A stretch of DNA of 64,000 nt from NCBI RefSeq assembly GCF_002934455.1, contig NZ_PTIR01000002.1, forward strand, positions 372,001-436,000. Direction: 5' to 3'. This document shows, one piece after another, positions 9,288-19,554 of this stretch; positions within the stretch are counted from its first letter, which is position 1; the number at the start of each line of letters is the position of its first letter. Below the pieces are notes generated by a model. That model searched no databases. It was not told the DNA's origin and was given only the letters and a program-made list of their open reading frames with translations. Source of the stretch: Trinickia symbiotica. Lineage in GTDB: Bacteria; Pseudomonadota; Gammaproteobacteria; Burkholderiales; Burkholderiaceae. The translations under genes were made by a program, and so were the position numbers.

Positions 9288-9309
9288 ATTGTTCTTGCTG
9301 GAGAACAAT
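9288..9309 (+). terminator. Hairpin directly after bpeT
   Basis: An 8-bp perfect inverted repeat (ATTGTTCT/AGAACAAT, 6-base loop) overlapping the bpeT stop region. No T-tract follows, so it is only a weak terminator or mRNA-stability candidate. Confidence 0.3.
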
Positions 9310-9414
9310 TCATTTCGGAGTACTCGTATTTATCCTGATTGCCGAGGCGCCTAAATTTGCACCTGTCGCGGTACCGATCTTCGGTGCCGCCCCTCAATCG
9401 ACAGGAGCATCATC

Positions 9415-9711
9415 ATGAAGCGCATCGTCACCACCGCCCTTTTCGCCTCCCTCCTTGCCAGCACGGCTGCTTTCGCCGACGGCGGCATCGGTCACAACGG
9501 CACGTACAACGATCAATCGTGGATCGGCGCCGGTACGAAGACGCGCGCGGAAGTTGTCGCTGAACGCGACGCCGCCTGGCGCGACGGCACGCTGGCCTCG
9601 CTCAACAAGACGACGTACCCGAACCTGAGCCTGCAAGGCCATACCCAAGCTGAGCGCCTTGCCCTGCAAGAAGGCAACAACGGCGTCGCCGTGGCGCGTG
9701 CCGGCGAATAA
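9415..9711 (+). CDS. Small secreted protein, DUF4148-like
   Basis: A 98-residue protein with a clear signal peptide (MKRIVTTALFASLLASTAAFAD) and a short charged helix-forming body containing KTRAEVVAERDAAW and HTQAERLALQEG. The layout, signal plus TRAEV/TRAQV helix, is that of the DUF4148 proteins abundant in Burkholderiales; the match is weaker than for the second copy at 32369. A good ribosome site (AGGAG) precedes the ATG. It probably resides in the periplasm; function unknown. Confidence 0.7.
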   Translation: MKRIVTTALFASLLASTAAFADGGIGHNGTYNDQSWIGAGTKTRAEVVAERDAAWRDGTLASLNKTTYPNLSLQGHTQAERLALQEGNNGVAVARAGE

Positions 9712-9824
9712 GCTGGAGGCGAACATGTTCGATGCCGATTCGTCACTGCTCGACCATTGGAACAGCGACGCGCCGGTTTGGACGCCGTTCCCGCCGCGGC
9801 AACGCGCCGCGGCGGCCGGAGCGA

Positions 9825-10886
9825 TCAGCGCGGTGGAACGCCGTGGCGCCATTCGCTCCAATGCGTCGCGATATCCTGAACGAGCGGATTCCCCGCTAGA
9901 AACAGGTTCGCGACAGCGGGTTGGAAGCCGCCCTGAGCGGCATAATTGAGCAAGTTGTCGGCACTGGTCTGGCCCGGGTACGGCCGATCGAAATCCGATC
10001 CCGAGCGAAGCACGGCCACGCGGCTCAAGTCCACACGATGCGCATTGGCAGCACGCGAAAGCGCTTCGTACGTCGCGTTGTCTTCCTGCTGCGTCGTGCA
10101 ATACACGCCCTTGCCGTCGGTGAGAATTTTCGTCCACTGGCGTGCGCGTTCGCCGAGCAGCGTGCCCGACCACCAGGTATCGCCCGCCAGCGTATCGCAT
10201 TGAATGACGGTAGGCGGAAGATCCGCGGGCGCATAACCATATTTGGCGCGCGCCGCCTTTGCCTCATCACTGTCGGAAAGCTGAACGTTGCGCGATAGCA
10301 CGAATGCCGCGTCGGCCAGCGCCGTATTCAACTGGAAGACTTCCGTCCGATAGTCGAGCGGCGGCTTTTGCGTCGGATCCTTCGTGTTGATGCCGAGATA
10401 GCCGGTATTCCATCCGGGCGGAATTTCACGGCCGTCGAGTTCCCATTGGATGCCGAAGTCGACGAGATATTTCGCCCATGCCGCCGAGCCGAGCGTGCCT
10501 TGCTGCGGATCGATGCCCGCGATGCCTGCCACGAGGAAGTAGGTATGGCGCAAATCGAACCGCGGGGAGAACGTGAGCGCCATCGTCGAGGCCGCGGCGT
10601 TCGCGTGACCCATGCCCGTCGTCATCACGCAGATGTCCTGCTTGTTGCAGTGGACGTCCGGATAGTCGGGAGACAGTCCGGCGACGGGTGTCGATTCCCA
10701 GGGCCCGAGATGATCGAGCCAGACCTGCCCTTCCGGCGCGAACATCGAAACGATCATGACTTTGACCGGGCGGCCGTGCGACGCGGACTCCGCGAAATTA
10801 TCGTCGTTGTCTTGTGCGTTCGAGGCCGTGGCGGCACAGGCGGCCAGCGTGATGGCCGCGATCGATGAAATGGTACGGGTGAGCAT
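9825..10886 (-). CDS. Purine nucleoside permease-like protein (NUP family), periplasmic
   Basis: A 353-residue protein with a signal peptide (MLTRTISSIAAITLAACAAT, cleaved after SNAQ). The body carries NUP-family hallmarks: VKVMIVSMFAPEGQVW, CVMTTGMGHANAA and FLVAGIAGIDPQQGTLGSAA, a fold related to nucleoside phosphorylases. Fungal members are described as nucleoside permeases, but a secreted soluble protein without membrane helices is more likely a periplasmic nucleoside-binding or cleaving protein. It starts at 10886 with AGGAA upstream. It runs convergent to the DUF4148 gene and no transporter partner is nearby. Confidence 0.8.
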   Translation of the reverse strand: MLTRTISSIAAITLAACAATASNAQDNDDNFAESASHGRPVKVMIVSMFAPEGQVWLDHLGPWESTPVAGLSPDYPDVHCNKQDICVMTTGMGHANAAASTMALTFSPRFDLRHTYFLVAGIAGIDPQQGTLGSAAWAKYLVDFGIQWELDGREIPPGWNTGYLGINTKDPTQKPPLDYRTEVFQLNTALADAAFVLSRNVQLSDSDEAKAARAKYGYAPADLPPTVIQCDTLAGDTWWSGTLLGERARQWTKILTDGKGVYCTTQQEDNATYEALSRAANAHRVDLSRVAVLRSGSDFDRPYPGQTSADNLLNYAAQGGFQPAVANLFLAGNPLVQDIATHWSEWRHGVPPR

Positions 10887-11075
10887 AGGCGTTCCTTTTT
10901 GTTAATGATTTCTTTAACGAGAACTGCTCGCTGCTGTCAGCCGAATGAGTATAGAGAAGCGGCCCGCGAAAGGCATCCGTAGCAAAAAAAAACGGATTTG
11001 CACGCCACCCCGCTACGCGCAAACAGCCTGCGCACTCACCGTCTTACCCCGGGCAAGTGCGCATTCACCCTCACC

Positions 11076-13670
11076 TCATGCCTTTCGTCTCTCGATGCTT
11101 CCGGTGCGTGCCTCACGCGGTGCGTTGGATTGCGCTTCTGATTCTGTTTTTGAATTTTTTGGATCCCTATTTGGTTCGGCATTGCCTTCCGCATTGGGTT
11201 CCTCTTTGCGTTCTGCGTCGGCTACCGTGCCCGATGCGTCGCTTTCAGGCCCTGCAGCCGACGATCCTGCAGGAGGCGGCACCATAGTCGTGCGCAAAGG
11301 ATTCGCAATCTCGATGCCGCGCTCTCGGAAGGTTTCGAGAATACGCTTGTTGAATTCGCGCTGAACGGGCCAGCGCGCCGAATCGCGGCATTGTATCTGG
11401 CCCGCCAGCGTGACCATCGCACCGTCGACTTGATCGACGCCCCAGAAGCTGAAATCGGACACGATGCCGTCCTTGAATTGCGGATCTTCACGCAACGATG
11501 CGCCGATTTCCTGCAGTGTCTTGGCGGCCAGCTCGACGTCCTGCCCATACGCAATGCTGACGCGCACCGCCGCGTTGCCGAGGCCGCGATTCGTATTGTT
11601 GACCGTCGTCACAGAGCTGAACGGTACCGTATAGAGCGAACCATCGCCACCGCGCAATCGAACGGTCCGTATCGACAAATACTCGACCGTGCCGGAGACA
11701 CCGGCGACCGTCACCCAGTCCCCGACCTGCATGGCATTCTCCATCAGCAGGAACATCCCCGTGATGAAATCCTGCACGAGCTTTTGCGAGCCGAAGCCGA
11801 GCGCGACACCGAATATGCTCGCGCCCGCGAGCAAGGGCGCGACGTTCACGCCGATCTCGGAGAGCCCTGTCAAGCCGATCACGAGCGCGATGCAGACGAA
11901 GAGCGTCGTACGGAACATCGGCAGCAACGTGCGCAACCGCGCGGCGCGCAGCAGATCGCCCCTCGCCATCCACCGCTTGAGCCGCCGCTCGATCGCGCCG
12001 TTGATCGTCTCCCAGACGACGATCGCAAGACATGCGGCCACCGCCACGGTGACGAAGGCCGAGAGCAGCCGGCTGCCGATGTCCGAAGCAAAAAGAGACT
12101 GCCACGGATGGATGTCCCATGCCGACAAGACGAACGTGAGCGCCACGACCAGAATCACGAACGACGCGAGCCGACGCAGCAACGCGTAGTAACGGTGCGC
12201 CCGCTGCAGCGCGATCGAGCCCGATTCGCCGTTTGAGGACCTGAAGATTCGGCCGAGCACGCCCGATGTGACGATCGCGACGATCCGCGCGCCGACCAGG
12301 ATCGCGACCGATATGCCGCCGCGATCGAGCAGCACGCGGTAGCCGTTTTGCACATCGAGCGCCCACACGAACCAGAGGGCCATCACCGCGAAGGCGGCGA
12401 TATAGGCCCATACGTCCGCGAGCCAATGCCCGAGGAATGCGAACACGTGCGCACGCTCGCTCCACGCCCGGATCCACTGCGCCACGGGCTTGCGCAACTG
12501 GAGTATCAGCAGCGCGAGCATGATATGCCCGATCAGCGTCACCGCTTTCACGATGCCCTCGTGCGCATCGGGCGTGAGGCCGAGCGGAACGGGCGCCTCC
12601 GCGCATGCAATGCCGAGCGCGAGAACGGCGGTCAGCCGCACGAGCCAACGTTCCACGAAGGTCGCCGTCGTGTCGGACATCGGCAGCAATCGAAGCTTCG
12701 GCGCATCCGCCGCGAACAGCAGCTCGCAGCCGAGCGAGACGAGACGCGCAATAGCGAAGATCTGGATCAGCGTATCGATGACGCGCTCTTCGGCCGTGCC
12801 GTCATCCGTCAATATCGATGCCGCGAAGACCGCGATCAACACGGAGACCACGAGCGGCAACGCTTTCAGCAGCGTCTGCAGCAGTGCGAAAGGCAGGCGT
12901 TGGAGCAACGACCACTGGCGCGTGGCATGCGCGGTGTTGCGTTGAGTACGGGCTGCCTGCTCCGCATCGACATCGGTCCCATACGTGCTGGGTTGCTTCG
13001 ACACGTCGTCCAGCGCGGCCGCGGCTTCGCCGGCTGAATCGACGCCTCCGGTCGACGCGGCATCGCTGCGTTCGATCTTTCCGCCGAGCGCGTTGATGCG
13101 CCTTCTTAGCGCGCGAGCCAGGAGCGCGCCGATGAGCCAGGCCGGCAATAGCGCGGCGCACAGTGTGCTTGCGAGCTCGCGCAGTTGCGTGCGGCCTTGC
13201 GGGCTGGCGATTTCATAGCGCCACCACGAGCCGACCGAGTGCACGTCGAGCAATGCCGCTGCCGACCGCCGGACCGCATCCCCCGCGCTGCGCAGGCTGA
13301 CCGCCGCCTGCCTCGACAACTGCGAAACGAGGCCATTTTTCACCGCGATGGCCGCCAATACAGCCGACGCTGCACTCGCCGGCGACGCGGCCGGCGCGGC
13401 GGGCGCGCTCGCCGCCGCGGGCGGAGCGCTCAACGCCCCGGCCGCCGCGATGGCCCGCAGCGTATCGGCGAGCTTCGCGCGCGCCTTTGGATCGTCGAGC
13501 ACCTCGAGCGCATGCTTTGCCTGGTCGGGCGTCAGGACGACCGGAGACGGGTTCGAAGCGGCAGCCGCCGCCGATGCGGGCGCGGACGCGGTTGCCGGCG
13601 CCGGCGCCGCTGCGCAGGCGATCGAGCAAATGAACGAAAAGAGCAACGCAATAAAAAAGGATTTGCGCAT
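11076..13670 (-). CDS. Large MscS-family mechanosensitive ion channel
   Basis: About 864 residues with a signal peptide (MRKSFFIALLFSFICSIACA) and an Ala/Pro-rich periplasmic N-terminal part. About 10 membrane segments follow, then the MscS pore and beta-domain: LAGASIFGVALGFGSQKLVQ is the pore-lining TM3, followed by VGDWVTVAGVSGTVEYLSIRT. The C-terminal tail is charged. The protein resembles the YbiO/MscM size class and should open on hypo-osmotic shock in the inner membrane. Starts at 13688 and 13727 are also in frame and none has a strong ribosome site; 13670 gives the cleanest signal peptide. Confidence 0.85.
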   Translation of the reverse strand: MRKSFFIALLFSFICSIACAAAPAPATASAPASAAAAASNPSPVVLTPDQAKHALEVLDDPKARAKLADTLRAIAAAGALSAPPAAASAPAAPAASPASAASAVLAAIAVKNGLVSQLSRQAAVSLRSAGDAVRRSAAALLDVHSVGSWWRYEIASPQGRTQLRELASTLCAALLPAWLIGALLARALRRRINALGGKIERSDAASTGGVDSAGEAAAALDDVSKQPSTYGTDVDAEQAARTQRNTAHATRQWSLLQRLPFALLQTLLKALPLVVSVLIAVFAASILTDDGTAEERVIDTLIQIFAIARLVSLGCELLFAADAPKLRLLPMSDTTATFVERWLVRLTAVLALGIACAEAPVPLGLTPDAHEGIVKAVTLIGHIMLALLILQLRKPVAQWIRAWSERAHVFAFLGHWLADVWAYIAAFAVMALWFVWALDVQNGYRVLLDRGGISVAILVGARIVAIVTSGVLGRIFRSSNGESGSIALQRAHRYYALLRRLASFVILVVALTFVLSAWDIHPWQSLFASDIGSRLLSAFVTVAVAACLAIVVWETINGAIERRLKRWMARGDLLRAARLRTLLPMFRTTLFVCIALVIGLTGLSEIGVNVAPLLAGASIFGVALGFGSQKLVQDFITGMFLLMENAMQVGDWVTVAGVSGTVEYLSIRTVRLRGGDGSLYTVPFSSVTTVNNTNRGLGNAAVRVSIAYGQDVELAAKTLQEIGASLREDPQFKDGIVSDFSFWGVDQVDGAMVTLAGQIQCRDSARWPVQREFNKRILETFRERGIEIANPLRTTMVPPPAGSSAAGPESDASGTVADAERKEEPNAEGNAEPNRDPKNSKTESEAQSNAPREARTGSIERRKA

Positions 13671-13781
13671 AGAAGAACGAAAGTTCATGAATGGCGGCGC
13701 ACTGGCGCACGCTTCTCGCCCGCGCATCGCCCGCAGATTGTTTGTCGATTGGCGTTACGACCGTCCGTGCCGGCCGACAGT

Positions 13782-16700
13782 TCACGCCTGTTCGAGTGCG
13801 GCCATCTCGCGCACGAGCACGAGCAGCATCGATAGGCTCGCACCTCCCGAGCCACGCTGCTCGGCGATCAGCCGTTCATAGCGCTCGAGCGAGGCCGCGC
13901 GCTTGTCACGCCAGTCTTGCGCGATGGCGTCGGCCGTGGCGCGGCTGCCTGCCTCGGCGAGCGCGCTGGCCGTCAGCGCGCGCTTGAGCCGCGCGAATTC
14001 CGCGAGCGCCGCGGCGCGTGCGAGCACGTCCCAATGCGTATGCGTCGGCAGCGCGTTCGCGCGCTCGGCAATGAACCCATGGTTGAGGGCGGTGCCCAGC
14101 GCAAAATAAACACCCGCGACGAGCTCGAGCGGCTTGCCGGTCGTCGATGCGATATCGGCAATATCGAGCATCGCCGCCGAGATTTCGCCGCTTGCCACGC
14201 GCGTCGCGAGCTCGCCATCGACGCCGGCCTCTTCGAGCGAACGGCGCCGCTCGGCAAGCCGCTCCAGATCGTCGGCCGGCAGCAACTGATCGAGCTGAGG
14301 CGCAAGCCGATGCACGGCTTCGCGGCAGCGATCGATCACGGCCGCCACGCTCGCCGCATCGGCGCGCGCAAGACCCGGCGCCTGAAAATGCCTCAAGAAC
14401 CAAAGCGCCGCATTCTCCATCAGGCGCACGACTTCAACGAACATGCGCGCCTGAATATCGTCCGCGACACGATTGTCGAGTGAATCGATGCGACCCCAAA
14501 GACGGCCGATGTCGAACACGTCACGCGCAATGATACAGGCGCGGACAATCTCGCTCGCGTTAGCATCTGTTTCCTCCTGTAACCGATGGACGAATGCGCA
14601 GCCGACGCGGTTGACGAGTGCGTTCGTCAAATGCGTTGCAAGAATCTCGCGTCTCAACGGATGGCGCTCGCTCGCATCGGCGAAGCGCGCCTGCAACGGC
14701 TTCGGGAAATAATCGCGCAGCATGTCGGCGACGAGCGGATCTTCGGGAAGATTCGATTCGAGCAGCTCGTCGTAGAGCCACATCTTGCTGTAGGCGAGCA
14801 GCACGGCGCGTTCCGGCGAGGTAAGGCCGCCCTTCGCCGCCTGCCGTTCTGCGATGTCCTCGTCGGTCGGCAGGAATTCGATCACGCGGTTCAAGCGCCC
14901 CAACCGCTCGAGCGCGCGCATGAACCGTACCTCGGCCTCGAACGAATCGGCCGAATATCGCCTTGCGATCGAGAGCGCCTGCGTTTGCTGATAGTTGTCG
15001 CGCAAGACGAGATGGGCTACTTCATCCGTCATTTCGGCGAGCAGCTCGTTGCGTTGTTTCTCGGTCATCTCGCCGTCCGCCACGACGAGCCCGAGCAGGA
15101 TCTTGATGTTGACCTCGTGATCCGAACAATCGACGCCGGCTGAATTGTCGATCGCATCGGTGTTGATGCGGCCGCCCTTCAAGGCATATTCAATGCGCCC
15201 GAGCTGCGTCAGGCCGAGGTTGCCGCCCTCCGCGACGACCTTGGCGCGCAGCTCCCCGGCATTGACGCGCACGCCGTCGTTGGTTCGATCGCCGACCTGC
15301 GCATGCGTTTCGTGAGTCGCCTTCACGTAGGTGCCGATGCCGCCGTTGTAAAGCAGGTCGACGGGTGCGAGCAGAATCGCGCGGATGAGCTCGTTCGGTG
15401 CCAGCGCGTGCGCGCGCACACCGAGCGAGGCCTGAACGGCAGGCGAAAGCACGATCGTCTTCGCCGTGCGCGGATAGACTCCGCCGCCGGCCGAGATACG
15501 GGCCGTATCATAGTCGGCCCAGCTCGACCGTTCGAGCGCAAAAAGACGTTCCCGCTCGACGAAGCTCGCCTCCGGGTCCGGATCGGGATCGAGGAAGATG
15601 TGCCGATGGTCGAAGGCCGCGACGAGCCGGATATGGCGCGACAGCAGCATGCCGTTGCCGAACACGTCGCCCGACATATCGCCGATGCCGACGGCCGTGA
15701 AGTCCGTTGTCTGGGTATCCACGCCCATTTCGCGGAAATGGCGTTTGACCGACTCCCAGGCGCCGCGCGCCGTGATGGCCATCTTTTTGTGGTCGTAGCC
15801 GACTGAGCCGCCCGATGCGAACGCATCGTCGAGCCAGAAACCGTACTCGCGGGCAATCGCGTTCGCGTAGTCCGAAAATGTCGCCGTGCCCTTATCGGCC
15901 GCGACGACGAGATAGGGATCGTCGCTGTCGTGCCGCGTCACATCGGGAGGCGGCACGATGGCCCCGCCGACGCGATTGTCGGTCACGTCGAGCAGCCCGC
16001 GCAGAAAGGTCTGGTAGCAGGCGATTCCTTCACGCATGACGGCTTCACGATCGATGGCGGGCGGCGGGTTTTTGACGACGAACCCGCCCTTCGAGCCCAC
16101 CGGTACGATCACCGTGTTCTTTACCATCTGCGCCTTCATGAGGCCCAGCACTTCCGTGCGGAAATCCTCGCGCCGATCGGACCAGCGCAATCCTCCGCGC
16201 GCCACGCGCCCGCCGCGCAGATGCACGCCCTCGACGCGCGGCGAGTAGACCCATATTTCGAACATCGGCTTCGGCTCGGGCAAACCCGGAACCTGTTTGG
16301 GATCGAGCTTGAACGAAAGATAAGGCAGCGGCCGGCCATTCGCATCGCGCCGGAAGTAATTCGTACGTAGCGTCGCCGTCATGATGCCGAGGAGCTGACG
16401 CAAAATGCGATCCTCGTCGAGATTGGGGACCTGATCGAGTGCGCTTTCGATTTCGTGCAGCAGCTCCTCAGTCCGTGCCGCCCGTGCCGGCCCGACCGTC
16501 GGCGCGAAACGGGCGACAAAGAGCTCGACGAGCTTGCGCGCGATGGCCGGATTCCCGGTCACCGCCCGCTCGATGTACGCATCGCTGAACGTCGAGCCCA
16601 CCTGCCGCAGATACTTCGCGTACGCACGCAGAATCGACACCTCGCGCGCCCCGAGTTCCGCCAGCAGCACGAGCCGATTGAAGTTGTCGTTCTCGATCTC

Positions 16701-18644
16701 GCCGTTCCAGACGCCGGCGAACGCCTCTTCGAAGAGCGCCTTCACGCGCTCGATGTCGAATTCCGCATCATGGGCAAGCTCGAGGCCGAAGTCGTGCACC
16801 CATGCCGGCGTCGAGCCTCGAGGCTCGATCAGATACGGACGCTCCTCTTCGACGCGCACACCGAGGTGCTCGAGCATCGGCAAGCTGCGCGAGAGCGCGA
16901 TCGATTGGCCGACGCGATAGACCTTGAACCGAAAGGCGCGCGCGGAGGCTTCGATCGGCCGATAGAGGTTCATCGAAAGCACGTTGTGCTCACGCGCCGC
17001 TTCGATGAGCTCGATGTCGCGCACGGCGGTGCGCGCCGCATAGTCCTCGCGATAGCCGGCGGGAAACGATTCGCCGTAGCGCTGCAACAGCAGATTGCCC
17101 TCTTCCTCGCCGAATCGTTCAAGCAGTGCGGCCGCCAGATCGTCCTGCCAGCGCCGCGTCACATGGACGAGCCGGGACTCGAGCTCATGCGTGTCGACCT
17201 GCGGCAACGCGCCCGCCGCCGTCCGCACGACGATATGGATGCGCGCGAGCGGCGATTCGGACAGCAACGGCGTGAACTCGACGCTCGTGCCGTTGAATGC
17301 ATCGGCGAGCAGCTTGGCGATGCGGCGGCGCAGGTCGGTGTTGTACTTTTCCCGTGCGACGAAGACCAGACACGAAACGAAACGCTCGAAGCGATCGCGC
17401 CGCACGAAAAGGCGCGTGCGCTGATGCTCCTGCAGCCGCAGAATGCCGAGCGCGATGTCGTAGAGCTCGTCCTCATTGGCTTGAAAAAGCTCGTCGCGCG
17501 GATACTGCTCCAATACTGTCACGAGCGACTTGTAAAGGTGGCCCTTCGCGAGAAAGCCCGCCTTCTGTACGATGTTCGCGCACTTGCGGCGCACGATCGG
17601 GATATCGGCGATCGGCAGCGTGTAAGCCGTCGACGTATAGAGCCCGAGAAAGCGCCGTTCGCCGGCCAGCTTGCCCGACTCGTCGAAGAGTTTGACGCCC
17701 ACGTAGTCGAGGTAGCCGGGACGATGGACCGTCGCGCGCGAGTTCGCCTTGGTCAGAAAGACCGGCGACGTTTCGTCGACGAGACTCAACGCGGCTTGAG
17801 GCAGCGGCGTGGTATCGGAAGCGCCGGGCGCACGCAGGCTTTCTCGCAGAATGCCGGCCCCCGTTCCCTCGATGCCGCGCAAAGCGAGACCGTCGCCGTG
17901 CGAAACGAGCTCATAGTCACGCACGCCGAGGAACGTGAAATGGTCGGCCACCATCCACTCGAGGAACGCGCGCGCTTCCGCGGTTTCCATGCCCGCGTCT
18001 TGCGTGGAGAGGCGCTTGATGGTCTGCTTCGCGCCGTCCATCATGCGCGGCCAATCCTCCACGGCGGCGCGCACGTCGCCGAGCACGCGCGCGATATCGG
18101 CGCGCAGTTGAGCGAGCCGCGCAGCATCGCCGCATCGGTCGACCTCGAAGTGAATGAACGACTCGAGATGCGACGATGCGGCCGTCGCGTCGTCGGCGCG
18201 CGCTGCACCGCCGGGCTCGATCCGCTCAATGGCGCTGTTCGCGCCGCGCCAGACGCGAAAGACCGGATGCATGCCCGAATGAAGCGTGAGCCCAGACCGA
18301 TTGACCTCCATCGTCACCGAGTCGACGAGAAACGGCATGTCGTCGTTGACGATTTCGATGATCGTATGGTCGGAATGCCAGCCGTGCTCGTCGACGACCG
18401 GGTTATAGACGCGCAGCACCTGGGCGCCCGAGACGAATTTCTGCGCGAGCTGCCAGTGTGCCATCGCCGCGCCGTAGAGATCGGCGAGCGAGCGGCTTTG
18501 CATGTCCTGCGAGTCGACGAGCTCGTAATAGGAGCGCAGGAACGATTCGATCGGTCCGAAAGCCTCTCGGGGCCATCTTCCTCTTGCATGCTCGACGACA
18601 TCGTCCAGCAGATGCGTAACCGATTCCTCGTTCTTCGTCAGCAT
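13782..18644 (-). CDS. gdhB: NAD-specific glutamate dehydrogenase, large (180-kDa) class
   Basis: Converts glutamate to 2-oxoglutarate and ammonia using NAD. At 1620 residues it is the size typical of the GDH-180 class, which has long N- and C-terminal regulatory extensions. The catalytic core is recognisable by RGGRVARGGLRWSDRREDF and the substrate loop VIVPVGSKGGFVVKNPP near residue 850, followed by the NAD-binding domain (VVAEGGNLGLTQLGRIEYA). The ATG at 18644 is chosen because GGAGG lies 7 bases upstream; an in-frame ATG at 18668 is less likely. Single-gene unit; the next upstream gene also lies on the minus strand, 130 bases away. Confidence 0.95.
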   Translation of the reverse strand: MLTKNEESVTHLLDDVVEHARGRWPREAFGPIESFLRSYYELVDSQDMQSRSLADLYGAAMAHWQLAQKFVSGAQVLRVYNPVVDEHGWHSDHTIIEIVNDDMPFLVDSVTMEVNRSGLTLHSGMHPVFRVWRGANSAIERIEPGGAARADDATAASSHLESFIHFEVDRCGDAARLAQLRADIARVLGDVRAAVEDWPRMMDGAKQTIKRLSTQDAGMETAEARAFLEWMVADHFTFLGVRDYELVSHGDGLALRGIEGTGAGILRESLRAPGASDTTPLPQAALSLVDETSPVFLTKANSRATVHRPGYLDYVGVKLFDESGKLAGERRFLGLYTSTAYTLPIADIPIVRRKCANIVQKAGFLAKGHLYKSLVTVLEQYPRDELFQANEDELYDIALGILRLQEHQRTRLFVRRDRFERFVSCLVFVAREKYNTDLRRRIAKLLADAFNGTSVEFTPLLSESPLARIHIVVRTAAGALPQVDTHELESRLVHVTRRWQDDLAAALLERFGEEEGNLLLQRYGESFPAGYREDYAARTAVRDIELIEAAREHNVLSMNLYRPIEASARAFRFKVYRVGQSIALSRSLPMLEHLGVRVEEERPYLIEPRGSTPAWVHDFGLELAHDAEFDIERVKALFEEAFAGVWNGEIENDNFNRLVLLAELGAREVSILRAYAKYLRQVGSTFSDAYIERAVTGNPAIARKLVELFVARFAPTVGPARAARTEELLHEIESALDQVPNLDEDRILRQLLGIMTATLRTNYFRRDANGRPLPYLSFKLDPKQVPGLPEPKPMFEIWVYSPRVEGVHLRGGRVARGGLRWSDRREDFRTEVLGLMKAQMVKNTVIVPVGSKGGFVVKNPPPAIDREAVMREGIACYQTFLRGLLDVTDNRVGGAIVPPPDVTRHDSDDPYLVVAADKGTATFSDYANAIAREYGFWLDDAFASGGSVGYDHKKMAITARGAWESVKRHFREMGVDTQTTDFTAVGIGDMSGDVFGNGMLLSRHIRLVAAFDHRHIFLDPDPDPEASFVERERLFALERSSWADYDTARISAGGGVYPRTAKTIVLSPAVQASLGVRAHALAPNELIRAILLAPVDLLYNGGIGTYVKATHETHAQVGDRTNDGVRVNAGELRAKVVAEGGNLGLTQLGRIEYALKGGRINTDAIDNSAGVDCSDHEVNIKILLGLVVADGEMTEKQRNELLAEMTDEVAHLVLRDNYQQTQALSIARRYSADSFEAEVRFMRALERLGRLNRVIEFLPTDEDIAERQAAKGGLTSPERAVLLAYSKMWLYDELLESNLPEDPLVADMLRDYFPKPLQARFADASERHPLRREILATHLTNALVNRVGCAFVHRLQEETDANASEIVRACIIARDVFDIGRLWGRIDSLDNRVADDIQARMFVEVVRLMENAALWFLRHFQAPGLARADAASVAAVIDRCREAVHRLAPQLDQLLPADDLERLAERRRSLEEAGVDGELATRVASGEISAAMLDIADIASTTGKPLELVAGVYFALGTALNHGFIAERANALPTHTHWDVLARAAALAEFARLKRALTASALAEAGSRATADAIAQDWRDKRAASLERYERLIAEQRGSGGASLSMLLVLVREMAALEQA

Positions 18645-18774
18645 GATGTCCTCCGCGGCGGGCGACAACGCGTTCGACGGGCAGATTTCGGGCCTGCTCT
18701 TGCTCGCAACCGCGATTATGCGCCGGTCGCGGTACCGCAGCTACCGGCAAATGCCGGCGTCTCCGCCTGCCTGG

Positions 18775-19554
18775 TCAGCCGCGGCTGGCCGCATTTTCTC
18801 CGGTCAGCGCGGCGGCCCAGCCCGCGATCGAACTCGCAAGCCATACCGGGTCGTCGTGGGGCAGGTCGTGCCCGGCCCACGGGTGCTGCCGGTGCTCCGC
18901 ATGCCAGACGTCCGCGATCGCCGAAGAGCAGGCCGGATGCACGAGCGCGTCGCGCGCCGACGACAGCACGAGGACAGGACATTGCGGCGGTGCGGCATTC
19001 GCCTTGAAGCGCGCCGCCGCCCAAAGCTGGCGCGATGCATTTGCGCGGCTGACAGGCGCGCTTCGATAGATCGCGATCCATTTGGCCAGATCGGTATCGC
19101 GCATGTCGCGCCGGTTGCAAGTCAGGTTGTGGATCGCCGTTTCGGCATCCCGCCGGCTGCGCCAGTTCACCGCCGCGCACAGCAGTTCCGGGAGCGCGCG
19201 CGGCTGCAGGCGCATGAAAGGCCGATTGAACGGCCGCATGCTCGTATTGATCACGACGAGGCGCTCGATCTCGCTCGGCTCGCGTTGCGCCCATGCCAGC
19301 GCGACCATCGCTCCGAGCGAAAGCGCGATCACGCGAAACGGCGGCACATAGCCGCGCGAACGCAGATCGGTGCGAACGAAGTCCACGAACGCCGGCACAT
19401 TCGCGGGCGAACGAACCTGCCAATGCACGCCGGTCCCGGGCAGATCGGCGCTAGCGATGTCGCCTTCGAGACCGCTTGCGCGCAGTTGCTCGGCCATGTC
19501 GGCCCAATGCCGCGCCTCGCGAGTCAAACCGCGCAGCAAGACCCATGTCGTCAC
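18775..19554 (-). CDS. Alpha/beta-hydrolase, translationally coupled to the upstream peptidase
   Basis: A 259-residue single-domain hydrolase. The nucleophile elbow is ALSLGAM (G-x-S-x-G type, as LSLGA), a late Asp lies in LVLSSARDALVHP and a His in PWAGHDLPHDDP. The start is the GTG at 19554, which overlaps the TGA stop of the peptidase gene as GTGA, a standard coupling arrangement. An upstream ATG at 19776 would put 74 residues of non-hydrolase sequence in front and is rejected. Substrate unknown; the coupling suggests it works on a product of, or is co-required with, the M14-like peptidase. Confidence 0.8.
   Translation of the reverse strand: MTTWVLLRGLTREARHWADMAEQLRASGLEGDIASADLPGTGVHWQVRSPANVPAFVDFVRTDLRSRGYVPPFRVIALSLGAMVALAWAQREPSEIERLVVINTSMRPFNRPFMRLQPRALPELLCAAVNWRSRRDAETAIHNLTCNRRDMRDTDLAKWIAIYRSAPVSRANASRQLWAAARFKANAAPPQCPVLVLSSARDALVHPACSSAIADVWHAEHRQHPWAGHDLPHDDPVWLASSIAGWAAALTGENAASRG

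Noticed and set aside
16455-19007. An 850-codon plus-strand open frame
   Set aside because: Antisense to NAD-glutamate dehydrogenase, with composition typical of a reverse-complement frame.
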